Below, piece by piece: positions 14,101 through 29,100 of a stretch of 64,000 nucleotides of DNA (positions are counted from its first letter, which is position 1; every line of letters starts with the position of its first letter). Position numbers and translations under genes: made by a program. This stretch comes from Antedon bifida. Its lineage: Eukaryota > Echinodermata > Crinoidea > Comatulida > Antedonidae. Where the stretch lies: the NCBI GenBank assembly GCA_963402885.1, contig OY727099.1, positions 6,684,001 to 6,748,000 of the forward strand. Reading direction: 5' to 3'. The notes under the pieces were generated by a model, which saw only the letters and a list, made by a program, of their open reading frames with translations, made no database searches and was not told the origin of the DNA.

Positions 14101-17100
14101 TATATTAAAACATGTTTTTCTCACCATAATGATGTGGGAATCTGCATCCGTAATTCCTAATCTGGCCAGAAATGAGTTAATCGTACTCTTCTCCTCTGCT
14201 GAATTCATAAAATGTTCATTGCTGCCAAAAAAAAAAGTCAATATTATAGTACTAACGAGAGATAAATGTGCCACCATAAAAGATGATTACTAAAAAGAAA
14301 ATCTCATTTCTGAATAATGCTTTATATAAGCTAAAGATAGGAAGTTTCAAAAACAAGAATTATCAACATAATCTTCACTTTAGCTTCAGAGTTTTTTTAT
14401 GATACGTTTACATGCATACTAAAAAATATTGTAAAAAATAAAGCGAAGAAGTTCAAAATTGTCTAACTAAATACTTAACAAAAAAAAGAAAGCACTCAGA
14501 AACTGAGTGAAGTACTTGGCAAAATCTCATTTCTGAATAATGTTTTATATAATTAAGCTAAAGATAGGAAGTTTCAAAAACATTTATGATACGTTTAACT
14601 TGCACACTAAAAAAATATTTTAAAAAATAAAGCCAACAGAAATTGTCCCATCGAAGCAAAGAATGTGAGCCATAACGCATCACATTTTAACCATGCATGC
14701 AATGGGGTAGTCTTGGACCAAATGTTTCAAAGCAAAAAGATAACTTTTTGGAACGTATGGCATTTCATACGTTAAAACTAGCTCACAATCACGTTTTTCC
14801 AGAAAAAAATCGAACCGGCAACTGAACAGGGCAAGACTAGCAACAGAGTTTGATTTTTACGAAAGAGGAACTTCTCCATTAAATTGTGGAATATAAGGTT
14901 AAAGTTACCATATTCTAAATGCTGTACTTTCAAGAATACTAATACTATTTTTAACACAAGTGTATAACATAAGTTATTATCGTCCCTTGTACAAAAGTTA
15001 CTTGGACGTGAAAATAGTGTACAAAAATGATTAATGTGATGTGGGATAGAGCCTTATTCTGTAACCTTTTTAGAGTGTGACCTAGATCTAAAGTACCTGC
15101 TGGGCCTATTTACACAAACTAATGTGTAATGTTAGATGTATCCCAATATAACATCAGAAATGTGCTTACAGTGTAAACATCTTTTATAAAAGCATCAAAG
15201 AAGATCTCATGTCATAAAGTGTAATGGATAATAAATTTGAATGGATAATAAAATTAACTATTTCAAAATGCAGTGGACCAGATGTTGCAACATACTTGTT
15301 ATCTTTGTCTCTAGTGCCGGTGCCACCAAACTCATATCATTAGTTCATGGACAGAGCTGACATAGACCAGTACACCGAGTAACCTCTTACTTTTTCGAAA
15401 GATGCCCTGTATTTGGATTATGCGTTCACAACATATTCGTGAGGCATCAAATCTCAATAATTAAGTTTAACAAAATCCTAAAATCACACTTTTTCACAAT
15501 ATTGCTTAACTGAGCCATTTAATTTTAGTAATTTGTAATGCGCCTTGGCATTTTTTGATAATTTTGAATTAAAGATGCACTGGGTTTTTGAAAATTGCAC
15601 ATGGGTCGGATATGTATACTGAATCGAGCTGTAAGTCCTCATCCGAGAAGATTCGTTCTACCATTAAACTATGGTCAAGGAAAGTCTTGAACCTGTGACA
15701 ATTTTATGACTATTATGGTTTGCAACGCTCCTTAACCACTCGACTATTCGACACGACTCTACATAAACCTTAGAAAACCTCTTAAAATATAAAGTAATTG
15801 CTTTCTGCATCTACAGTATTATTTCACTCCTTTCAAAGTGTATTATTCAATAGCAATGATTGCGATTAAAACATCTTGTTAATTTCCATTTTTTACAGAT
15901 GAGAAAGGTTAGATACATTGCATGTGAATTGAAACACACAATTTGTTTTCATTATATTGTACCAGAACACATTCAAAGATAACATCAATTTCACACTCGA
16001 TAACGGTAACAATTTATGGCAATGGCAACAATGGTTCAGGGGAAATTAAACTTTTCTTTTTCCAGTAGCATATATTATAATGCTATTATAATAGTTCAGT
16101 ATACTGACTTTTTTTCAAATGGTCAACACGCCCTTATTTGGCCAAATCATAAACAACCGCAACTTTTAATTAGGTTCAACAGAAACACACTGTAGCTACT
16201 GTATGTGGTATACTAGGTTCGATTTGACATTGGGTATTCCTTCTGGTCAGATATATTGACCATCTCCACCAAATTAGCCTATACATCTCATAAGAAAACA
16301 CTAGGACATGATCATTTAAGACACATACTACACACTATATTTATGATTAATTGTCCTCTATTTCAAATGATATCCTACTGTACCCCCAACTTTAACTGCT
16401 GTGATCATCTATCTCTTATATAGTCACGTGCCATAATACCATCCGCGGCCTTCACCTTCCGCCATACATCTTACATTGTTATTTTTCCTTGAAATGCGTG
16501 ATAAATACAGATGAATCTTAATAATGATTGTGTTCTATGATAGTACCGACACTAAAGAAGGGTGACATGAAAAAAATATGTAAGAAACGACCGTATCAAT
16601 TGTCAGATGGACACGTTTATGGTTTTTAATGTTTAAAAAACGCATTCATGTGTATGTTCATTGGTGGTTGAACACACAAGGGAAATTATAAAGATACGAA
16701 ATTTAATGACTAAAGCCTTCTGTAGAATGTTATAGACAAAATGGGAATAGTTTGTGATGAACAATGTCAGGCACACTCTATTATCTTGGAAAGCTAGTGC
16801 TGATTTCTCAATGGTATTAAAACAGAAGTTGACAAGACCCGCGTATACTGTAATCCCATGACTAAGTATAATCCCATGCTCGATTATAATCCCATGTTTG
16901 AGTATAATCCTATGCTCGAGTATAATCCCATGCTCAAGTATAATCCCATGTTCGAGTATAATCCCACACCCAATCCCACACAAGAATTCAATATTAATCA
17001 ATCAATCGTTCGATTAATCCTACTATAATTCCATACCAGCCTAATCTTCACACAATTTCATAACCAATTCCCCTTGTCCATATACGGTACTAGTTAGGGA

Positions 17101-20100
17101 GTTTGTAAGCACAAGTTTGACGATGCCTCATTTCAACTGATTTTCAACAGGTGAAAAATAGTTACTACCAACCTTCTATTTGACAATGGCCAACATGGAC
17201 ATTCTTACTAAATCAAAATAGTTACAGAAGGTAAGATGTCTGCTACGGTAGAACAACTCCTTTGACACACGCCTATTCAAGAGACACCTCTATTAAGGAA
17301 CACTTTCCCATGAAAATAACAAGGGTAAATATATGTTTTGACATTAAGATCAACCTCTACAAAGGGGACAACGACGTTTGTTTTGCCCCGACACGTAACA
17401 GCATTCTTCATAAAAACATTTATTGACATTAAGTAATGAACTGTATTGACATTTTCACCATTTAAATGACAACTTTCCATGAGTGAATATTGTTTTAATA
17501 TTTACAAAAATTATTATTACTTCTCATTAGTTACACCATGTTTTTATGACATTTTTATTTCTTAAAAAGATGTTGTTATAATAACAATCATATCACCCAC
17601 ACAATGAGATTGACTTATAAATGCGTTACTATGATCTATTTGATTATTTTATCAACATGGTATTTAAAATGTTGCGGATGATGGAATATAACAAATTTAG
17701 ACTGCATATAAAGGTGTTTGGCTAATTGTGGACAGTGCTGACATTCATTTGTATATGACCCCACAATTTGTTTGTACATAATATTGATAAAAGATCGTTG
17801 CAGTTGCAGTTGTATTTTATTGCATGGCCCATAAGGGAATAACAACTATGAGTTCATATGGGCCTCCGAGTTAAATAAAATTGAAATAATTACATTTTTT
17901 TGGAAAATGTTATCGTTTTGTGAATTGAAATTTTAAAGTCTTATATTTCTATCTGAAATACACTGTTTTAAAAAATTAGGAATTTTTATTTTTTTCTATC
18001 TAGCTTCTTCCGACAGACTTGTCCAATGATGGACCTCTATTTTGCTCTGACCTGCATACTTGTCTCTTATTTATAGTGATATTATTTAGTTATGTAATTA
18101 TTTTATATAAGAAAAAATATTTTTGATTTGTAAAATAAACCTATTATAAATGACAGAAATATTAATACCAAATCACTTCCAAAAAATGTTAATTGAAAAT
18201 ATAAAAATCGGCTTAAAAATATTAGTAGATTTCAATTCCCACTTCACTGAGTGTAAAAACCCTATTCAGAAGTAATAGACTCTGTTACTAGGCAACTATA
18301 AACAGATTAAAATGTTGTTATGACTTGTATACTCAACAATTGATTTGAAAAAGAAGTGCAATGTATATGATAACATTCAGCATGAAGTACAATAAATGCG
18401 TTTTAAATATATGAATATTAATATAATTTTAGATAAAATGAAAACAAATCAAATACTATACAAGGAGATGATAAACTTGATTGAACTGTTGGATAATCAA
18501 TAAGCCTACTAACTTATGAAAGTCGCCTATACGGCGTACTATAGCCGGATATAAAATCTTAAGTGACTGAACTACATCAGGGAACACAAGTGGAGATGGG
18601 CAAGCTAAGATTTGGACGACAACATTATGTCAGCGTAGAACATGGAAAAGGCAGACAAAGAAGAGACTTGTCTCCAAACTGTCATAAAATAAATAAAAAA
18701 TATTAAAAATGGACATATGACAATGATGTTAGAACAACATATTTTGGCTTTCAAAAATTGGCAAGGAAAAACAAACCGGAAGATATAAAAACATGAAGAA
18801 ATCTCCTGTACATATCAACTGACAACTGGAACAGTCGTATAATCCTACAATTAGTTGTCAAGAGCCACTATTTTGTACTGATAGAGACTATTATATATGG
18901 CATAAATTTACATCTCTATATAATAATCAATGTGTCTTGTATAGCTCTCATTGCTGGGCTTAACACGCAATACAATTGCATTGGACTGTTTACTGTACTA
19001 TACCTTAAATGCCCACAGCCAGGGGTTCATACAAACCCATTTTGAACTATTGTCTATCAATGGTAAATAGGCCAGTATGATGATGTATGTTTTGCCAATT
19101 CTCTACATTACCAGCAGTCAAATTTCATATACATGATCTACAGTATGTCGATAGTGGTATGCCTAAAGCTCCGTCTACACTATCAAACTGTATGTCACAA
19201 AAAAAAATGTGATGTGCCCATATGGACATGATGTCATATCACTACCATATTTGGGCATATCACTAACATATTTGGTCACATCACACTTGGTTTGTCAAAT
19301 TAGTTTGATAGTGTAGACAGAGCTTTATTCTTACTTAGACTTTTTAGGCGAAAAAAGAATACATCTGTAACAATCTAATTTTTTACCTTTGTTTAGAGTT
19401 ATGGTCAGCTAGGCAGTATGCATGATAAAAGAGAAAAGCCTTAGAAGACATCTCAAGAAATACAGACTGGATGTAGGCTAAAAAACTAACATCACTCCGA
19501 AGAAGCCTACATTGAGCCACTAAGGTTTGAAGATAGTTTCCCTGAAATAAAAACAAAACTTTTTTTACACTTGTTAAAGACAAATTTTTTTTTTCAAAAC
19601 TTTTAAACAATACAACTTAATTTACATACATAAATATTCATAAGCAACAATTTGCATAGCCTACCTTATATGATGGTGTATACATCACTTGCTTATCAAA
19701 ATCAAATATGGAAACATAGTTCCTAACGACGCCTGGAATGACACGATGTAGAGAACCTTCTTTGGCTAAACCGACAAGTTTTAATCTACCTACATCTGCT
19801 ATCGTTATAGGCTTTGTGTACCATGGAATAATCTGCGAATGACTGAAAGAAGAAGAAACAGTCAAATTAAATTAAGTGCTCAGAGGCTGAGTAAAATGCT
19901 TGGCTAATGCAGAGAGTGACCAGTGGTGTAACGCAGAGGACTGAGGCCGCTGGTTTAGGAACTCTAAAAGTGCTGGAGGCATCCGGTGTTCTCAACATAT
20001 CTTAAACCTGTTGTTTCCTCTGGGCCCTGCTTAGGGACCAATAAGCTCCAGGGCCCCTGGGTTTAGCCAATGAGCGCTTTATACCTGTTACAACACTGAG

Positions 20101-23100
20101 AGTGATAGATATATTTAATATTTTGACCCTTACTTTTACATGCAAAACAAGCGAACTATAAAGCTCTGTCTACACTTTAAAAGTAATGAACCAAACATGT
20201 GATGTGCGCATGGACATGATGATGTCATATCACTAACATATTTGGGCATATCACTACCATATTTGGGCACATCATACTTTTTTTGTTAAACTAGTTTGAT
20301 AGTGAAGACAGAAGTATAAATAATAGCTACAAGCTATAAAAAAAGTCTATTTTAATACCATCACAATCTATTAATATTATATAGTTGTATTTAACTAGGC
20401 CTACGGTAAATTGCAACAAATAAAAGATCCCTTGACACGAAAGAAATAAATATTAATGGTTCAAATTTGATCTACCTAATAATTTAAGATAAATATGCCG
20501 TATTAAACAACATGACCTATTTATTTTTGCACTCAATGTTAAAATGTAAATTTGATATACCATATATTCTATATATATTTTATTTTTTTTTTATCTTAAT
20601 TTTCCTTCTTCTAGTGATATACTCTAGACACAAGCTTAGACACCAGTGGTATTAACACTCAAAAGGGGCAATAATTATATGTTTAAAATTACAGCTAACC
20701 CTTTATCCAGGGGACAACTTGTTTGGCCCAGAAGATGTCCCTTTAATAGAGGTTTGACTGTATCGATATTTTTCGCAGCATAGGTATTTTACCAGATGAC
20801 AATCTATGCTATATTCTCATATCATATTCTCTTCATTTGCATATCAACGTTTGTTTCCTAGCTATATTTATATAACATTTAGGACAAAATCATTGTCAAA
20901 TTGTTACCAAAGGCTATGAAAATGTTAAAGACAGTTTACTTAATTACCTATATCCTGTCAGAGGCGACAAGAATTGTTCTATATTGTATTCCCTGTGTGT
21001 AACACAAGATATCACAGGTATGCTGGACCTGTCAGATATAGTACATATCCAGGTTGTTTTTTTTTCTATTTCTCCAGGGACAATTTACTCATTTGAATTG
21101 ACATTAATTAAGCGTCTTTGAAAATAATTTTGGAAATTAAAATCTAAAGGGCATATAAGATATCACAGGTGGTACAGACTGTATTTAATTAATCACATTA
21201 TGTTTCCTTTATCAATATATGTACAGTAATTGGTCTTAATATGAATTTTATCTAGCATAATATATGATAGGTAATGAGAAGGAGTCACATTTTGTACTGA
21301 AATTCAATAAGTTGCCATTTTCTCATCTTATAATTAATTGTATGCAGTATACATAAGCCTCCGTTGAGACACCCCTATTAAACAAATAACAAATAAACTG
21401 ATATTGGTGATTTTCAATGTTTTTATGTACAGCTAGTAGTAATAAATTTGAATTTCTTGTGAAATGGATTTTAAGACAGTGTATTACAATGAATGACTAA
21501 TGATATAAGGGTCATGCAGCTGATAACAGGACTGTTTCAACTTTCAAATGTTAAAACATTGCCCTTTATTTGCCATATAATAATCTTTCTATAATATAAT
21601 CTGTCAGAAAAACTTTATAAAGGAGTCGATTTTTGTAATAGTTTGACATCACCTTTCAATCATAACTATGGTTGACATTCACAAAATATGATGAGATATC
21701 AATATGTTAAAAATCTTTAACTGGTTTCACCACAAGGGGCAATATTTAGAATTTTCCAATGTAATTTAAAGTTAAATAAATTAACATTTTATGCACTATA
21801 TAGCATATGACTTGGCGTCATACTAAATTCCTACTGTACATAGTGTCAATTAAACGGGTCAGGAACAAGTTAAAATTGCCATAAACCAGCATAATAATTT
21901 ATTAGAACTGAGTGGCGAGTTCATACTTCATAAACTTTAGCACATAAATAATAATAAATATCAACTGCTGGCTTATAGTAAACTATTTTTATCACTAATT
22001 TATTTTTATGAAAAAAAGTTTGAAATGTTATACTGTATTGCAATATAAAAATTGTACACAAAAAATGGAAAAGATTCAATGCTGGGTTACATCCCAAGAT
22101 ACACTTGCTTGCTGATTTTTTTTTTACTCGGTCAGACTATATTTACACAAAATGTTTACTAGTACTATACTGATTGTTAATAAAAAAAATATATAATTGA
22201 TAATAAATCATTATTTCAGAAGAAAGAACAATAATTTATTTATTTTATTTATTCGGTATAAAAAAAATTCACAACAATCCCAGCGGGCAAACCTGTGATT
22301 TACAAATATAAAACAAAGAAGAACACAACAAAATAGCAAGTAAACAATCTTAATTAAAACTTAATTAAAACATCAAAAAGCTGACCAGTGTTTTTTTTTT
22401 TTTTCTATGATGTCTATACTCAAGCTTGGATCACACTAGGATGCAACACAAGGACGCAACACAACGCAAAGGAAATTTACCATCAAAAGCGATGGATTAT
22501 TCCAACTGTCACTTGTGATTGGTCAATTCGCTTGCATTGTGGCTTATGTCCTTATGCTGCGTTCTAATGGGAACCAAGCATTAATTGCAAATAACTTTAG
22601 AATAATTTCAAGTACTAAAATATAGATAGCCGCTTTTTCATTGGACTAAAATTTGTTTTTCGAAATCCATATTTGACGGGAATACAACTTGCCCAAACAA
22701 CCCAACCGTTTCTGAAGTCAAATTTGTCTTTGTCATCCAAGTAATGTAATGTAATCGGAAAAAAATATGCACATTCAATTGCCATACGATTATTAAATAT
22801 CATATCGGTTTTAACAGTTCAACGTGTTTTATTAAAGTTACTTATATTGAATTTTAATTACCTTTTCAGAAATTTGATGGCCAAATAATTACGGATAATT
22901 CATATGTAGAGCAGTATAGATGATAGGTTTTAACCTTTCTCAAAGGTAATCTATATAATTTAACATTTAGAATTTTAAAGAGGTGATGCTATATTTAACA
23001 TTGACTTTCACATTGAAATCACCATAGTTAAGTCCACATTCAAAAGTCAATTAAGAGGTGATGTTATTTCTAACCTTTAACTTTTTGAAAGATCTGTAAT

Positions 23101-26100
23101 TTTATTACCTTACTAAGCTCGTCGTCTTATTTTGACGGCACATAATTTGGTTAAGAATAACAACATTTCAAAATAAAAAGGAAATATTGTTCACATAGTT
23201 ATAAAAACAACAGTTGGTTGGTCAGACATTTTGCCCCTAGTGTGACATAAAATATACATGATACATTAAGAACTAATTAATAAAAGAAGTAAACAAATGG
23301 GTCAGAGAACAAAGTCAGAAAAATGTACAAATGGGGGTGCATTTTTTAGCCCCCTTCTTTGTGGCTCTAGGGGCCACATGCAGTATCAATATCTGAATGT
23401 GTTATGTTTCATATACAACTGTTCCCATACTCAGATATTGGTTTGACCAAAATGCTATGGGTGGCCGATCTAGTGGGCAGGACATCTAGGAAGAATGCAC
23501 GATGGTACAATAGACACAATTGACAATGGAGTGGCAACATTTATGGACCTCATTCAAGATGGAGGGATGAGCTCGTCAGACAGCATGGCCAAGATTATCG
23601 AAAGACAGCAACAACTGGCACCAGTGGGAGTGGCCTTTGCCCAGAAGTGGGATGATATGGGCTTAAGAAGAAGAAGTAATTTTCTCAATTTTTTTCATAT
23701 TTTTCCATACAATCTAGAACAAATTAAACATACCTGGAATGGCCTGGTATAAACACACACAATGCTGTTATCAAATGCTTAATTTCTCTGAAATAAAAAA
23801 GTAAAATTGACTTTATCTACATTTTCAGTGAATTGTTAGGAGCGTGGTTGAGCAAGTGCTCAAATTGCCTCTATGTAATCTTTTTTTTTTTTAAATAAAT
23901 GGCATACAATCAAATATTCATTAAATTATATATTTTATAATTATGTCATGTTTTATTCTAGGCAGTACACAGTTTTTTAAACTTTTTTTATATTTATTTC
24001 GGTATAAAAAACATATATATACAAAAAGCAGCAGAAGCTGAAAGTATTGCATTTACATAAAAACTGTATAAAAAGTACACAAAAACATCAAAACATTAAC
24101 ATATGAAATATATCAATACATTAAGTAATAAAAATTTATACAAAAAACATTAAAACACGAAATAGTCAATATTTGTTAACAATAATAATTGTTCAAAATT
24201 AATAAAACGTGATGTCCTTACTTTTGGTGCTTTAGATGCCCTGTGATGATTACCGTTCGCCCAGAAAATAAGGCATAAATTAGATGTATTGCAAATGAAT
24301 ATTGATTCAGAATTTTCCTTAATTTACAACCTAAAATAAAGAAAATAAAATTCACTTTAAAGATATATTGTCACCTTGAGAAAATAATTTAAAAACATTT
24401 TTTGTTGAATATGCTATTTTAATGTCACATAATAGTTATTCACTTTGATCAAAAATTTGATTGGAAAACAATTATTTACCTGAAAAAAAAAATGTATTTT
24501 AAAGAAAAAAGTGCATTTGACTGTTTATATTGTCATTTTATAAGTGAACACATAATTTTATTTTCTATGATAGTGACTAACTACAAAATGGCCTAACCAA
24601 GTCTGTACATCTTTAATATTAACTATCACCGTATATATCCTCTGGTATAACCCCAACCCCTAGAACATGAAATTGGGTTGACTTTGGGGTTGTACTATAC
24701 CCGGGGATATGCCTGTTTGTGAAAACATATAGTAGGTAAATTTTCACAAAAAAAGTGTGATGCGCCCATAGTGATATGCTTAAATATGGTAGTGATATGA
24801 CGTCATCATGTCCATATGGGCACATCACAATTTTGAATAAAGTTTGATAGTGTAGACAGAGCTTTAAATTGTTATACTGTACTGTGACAAATCGTATTGC
24901 ACTTAGTATGAACTGAACATTAAATGACTGCGCACTTAAGTGTGATGTGCCCAAATATGGTAGTGACATGCTTAAATATGGTAGTGATATGACATCATCA
25001 TGTCCATATATGTGAACATCACATTTTTTGTCACATAGAGTTTGATAGTGTAGACAGAGCTTAATACTCGGTGCTGTTTAACTGTTATACGTCACAAATC
25101 ATATTACATTATTGCACTTAGTTTGAACTGAACATTAAATGACTGCGCACTTAAGTGTGATGTGCCCAAATATGGTAGTGACATGCTTAAATAAGGTAGT
25201 AATATGACATCATCATGTCCATATATGGGCACATCACATTTGTTTTGTCACATAAAGTTTGATAGTGTAGACAGAGCTTAAATGTTAAATGTTAAATTGT
25301 TATACTGTCAAAAATCGTATTACATTACTGCACTTAGTTTGAACTGAACATTAAATGATTGCACACTTAACCGGAAACAATCATAATTCTCAATAAGCTT
25401 TTACTGTTCATAAAAACAATTCAAAGAAAATACATTTAAGATTAATCTTTAAATGTATCTATTTTATTAATATATACCGAGTCAAGATTAAGTTAAAACA
25501 TAATTTAACTCTAACCTGAAGATATTATAGTTTTATAAAACACTTGTTGGAATATTTTCAAGGAAAATTAAAATATTTTATGAGTCTGCGGAAAATCCTA
25601 TTAACTGATAGAAAATCTTACACAGAAGATCAAATGCTTAAAACTATAGAATTAAAGTCTCCTTGTAAAAAAAATTCCCAGAAATACAACTATAAAATTC
25701 TATTAAATAATGGAAAATCGAGTATGGAGCAAATTACATCAGTTTAATTTACTCATTACTATAAAAATAAAAGACGTCAACTAATTTAAAGTAATTTAAC
25801 ACTTAACAAAACATGCCAACTACAGATCTCAATATTCCAAGAACGACTGTAGTCAAAAACCATAAAATGAATATGTTTAATTTCAAAGATATATTGTAAT
25901 TTGACATTCAAATCAAATTATTCAGCACTTCTTAAAATATTCTTATATGAATGAGATGCATCATTAGTAAGGTTGTATTGAGATGAAATCAAATTTGCCT
26001 TTAAAATATTTCTAGGTAATTTTATGCTGCTAACAAGGTTTTTTTAGCATACTGTAGCTTCCATGTGCTGTTTTAATAAACATCTCCTACACTTAACTTT

Positions 26101-29100
26101 TGGTAGCCACTCTGACTTTTTTTAGCAGCATATCCTCCTTGTGCTGTTTAAACATCTCCTACACTTAACTTTTGGTAGGCACTCTGGCTATTTTTAGCAG
26201 CATATCCGCCTTGTGCTGATCTTACCTCCCATCCCACCCTTAACTTTTGGCAACAATTTTGGCTCTTTTTAGTAGCATATCCGTCTTGTGCTGTTTAAAG
26301 ATCTTTCCTCCCTTCCACCCAACTTTTTATAGCTGCACTAAAGAGGTCTATACAATAACATTTTGTATAAAACTTTATCGAAAATCCACAATTTGTTTGA
26401 AAAATATGCTATTTGATACCTGCCACAAGGAGCCTCGGTTTACTCATATCTGAAGACTTTTAACTAAAGTTCTCTCTACAAATATATCTCTATTGAAAAT
26501 ACACAAAATGTGTTTTTGTGCTGTATTCTGGTTTTACATCTTACTTGTACAGCTATGCATATCTATTTATACCTGGTTTATTGTATAAATAAGGTGTTCG
26601 TTGATGATATACATTTGTGTAAAAACCATCAGCTTTTATACCTCGTATATATACAGTTGAATATATACAAACTAGAATTAAATGCATTTGAAAGTAAATT
26701 ACAGAAAATCTTGAAATTAAACAGGACAATGTTTTAGCAAGACTTGTGTTTGTGAGAAAACTGAAATTCATTTGTTTATATTTTACTTCAACACATCATG
26801 TCTAAAACGCATTTTAAATCACAAGTTTCAAGATAGGGATTGTAATAATACAGTATAAAGGCCAATTTACACAGACAAATGGTAAAACGGTAAGCTGAAA
26901 CAAACATATAGAATTTATGTTGTTTCTTATTACCATTTACATATAATGCGGAGCAGACAGGCAGTTGAGCGGTAACCCGCTCAGTCTAGATGCAAATTTT
27001 ATGTGGGATAACTACACGCTTTTACATTCGGCTGTGTAAATAGGCCTTAACAATGGCTTTAAAGTTACTATAAAGAAGACAATATCAGATATGATAAATG
27101 CAACTCCCATACTAAGACCAAGTATAGTATAGTCCCAAGGGGTCTGGGTACAAAATTGTCAAAAAATATAAGGGGACTATACTCAGATAGATACTTAGGG
27201 CCTGTTTCTATTGTTTTTATTTTTTTGGAAACCGGTTCCGGCAGTTGTTTATAAATAAAGATCGTGTTGCAGCTCAATTTTTACTCCAATAAAACCGGTT
27301 CTGTCCATGTGCGTTCGTTATGAATGACGTCATTATATACCACAATTAGGCGGAAGTGCGATTAGGATCGAGGTCATGTTTACTTTTTTTTGCATTGCAT
27401 CCATTTCATCATAGAAGGGGCAGGTAATCCTGTCATTATTACCTAAAACGTTATTGTGATCCTTGGTTAAAGTATATACATCGCACTCTCCGATATTGTT
27501 AAGTTGAACTCGTCTAGCTTTCACACACTTTACAATATTCTTATATAAACATGTACGCGAGTCTTCCGACTCCCGGCTCGTCCCCTCATCTTTTCTTCTC
27601 CCCACATATTTATTACGAACCTCGTAATGACATCGGTCCACATTTTTTAGTTAAATAAAATACTCACTATCTAGAGAAATAAAAATGACTAGGCCTAGGT
27701 CCTATTGCGCGGGTTTGACTGCGAGTTGACCGCAAATCGTCCCAGTGCAGTAGAGTTCAGTTTTTGGGGTCAAATTGAGACCGCGATTGTGTTGCAGCTA
27801 AAAATTGCTCCATGGAAACCGGTTCTTTGCGATCCAGACCTGAATTAATTGAGGTTTTTGAAACCGTTTTTAAGATCGGTTCTTTTTTGTGGAGACCTAT
27901 TTCTGCTGGGAAGAAAAAACCGTTCTTGAAAAGAACGGTATTCAACTGTATTTTCTGCTCAATAGAAACAGGCCCATACAGTCAACTCTCCCAGACACCT
28001 TTGGGCTGGCCAAATATGTCTGGTTTTCCAGAAAGTCTGGTATTCAGAATGTGTAATGGTAAAATGAATTTTGGACCTTTTTGGACTTCAGAGAAAGTCT
28101 GGATTTGGGAGAGTTTCGGGTTTATGGTGTTAGCTTCAATATCATATTATAAAATATTTAAATTTTAATTTAAATGTAAATGCCAGAAAAAAAATATAAC
28201 AATTATACTTTTGATATAGTCATTTACCTGGAAATCTTGATGAATTTGAGGTGAGCCATGAAACATAACATCCAACTGGTACTTGAATGGGCTCTGACGG
28301 AACATGAAATTTATCTAGGCTGTTACCAGATGCACATCGTACCAATACTGTAAAGAAAACAAAAGGATGATAAACACTTTTGTTTTTACAAATGAAAAGT
28401 TTTTTGTTCTATATTGATGATTTTCAAGATAAAAATGAATTTAGAACATATTTTATGTTTGCAAAATCACTCCAACTTGAACTTAAACTCTACTGATTGC
28501 TATGCAGAAACCGTGCCATGAAACCACAAAGGCTTTCAATATGTTCCAATGTTGATTGGATATAACACTCTTTTCACACTTGGCATGGTACAGTGGGATT
28601 GTATTTCTATAAATCGTAATTATTCACAATTAGTAATCACATTTAAAACTAAGATTAAAAAATACCTTGTAGGCAATCTGAAGCTCTGTCTACACTATCA
28701 ACCTAGTTTGACAAAAAAGTGTGATGTGCCCAATTATGGTAGTGATATGACATCATCGTGTCCATACAGTATATGGGTACATCACATTTTTTTGTCACAT
28801 AAAGTTTGATATAATATTAATAGTGTAGACAGAGCTTTATGATAAAAGAATGTTTTTTAATGAAAGAGATTCTATTACAGTATAGAATTACATATGATTT
28901 AATGATAATTTGTGATAAGAAAAGGTTGCCATCAAATTGTAATGCAATATTAAGTTCAAAGAAAAAAAAAATGAATAAACACAAAATTCAATATCAAATG
29001 AAATCATAAACAAATTTGATTATAAGTTGTGATAAGTGAAAGTGTTGACATCAAATTGTAATACAATACCAAGTTCAATGAAAAAATGAATAATACAATA

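Noticed and set aside
16633-17001. 122-codon minus-strand frame
   Set aside because: Half of it is the 18-bp repeat in SMCR8 intron 17; the rest has no family pattern.
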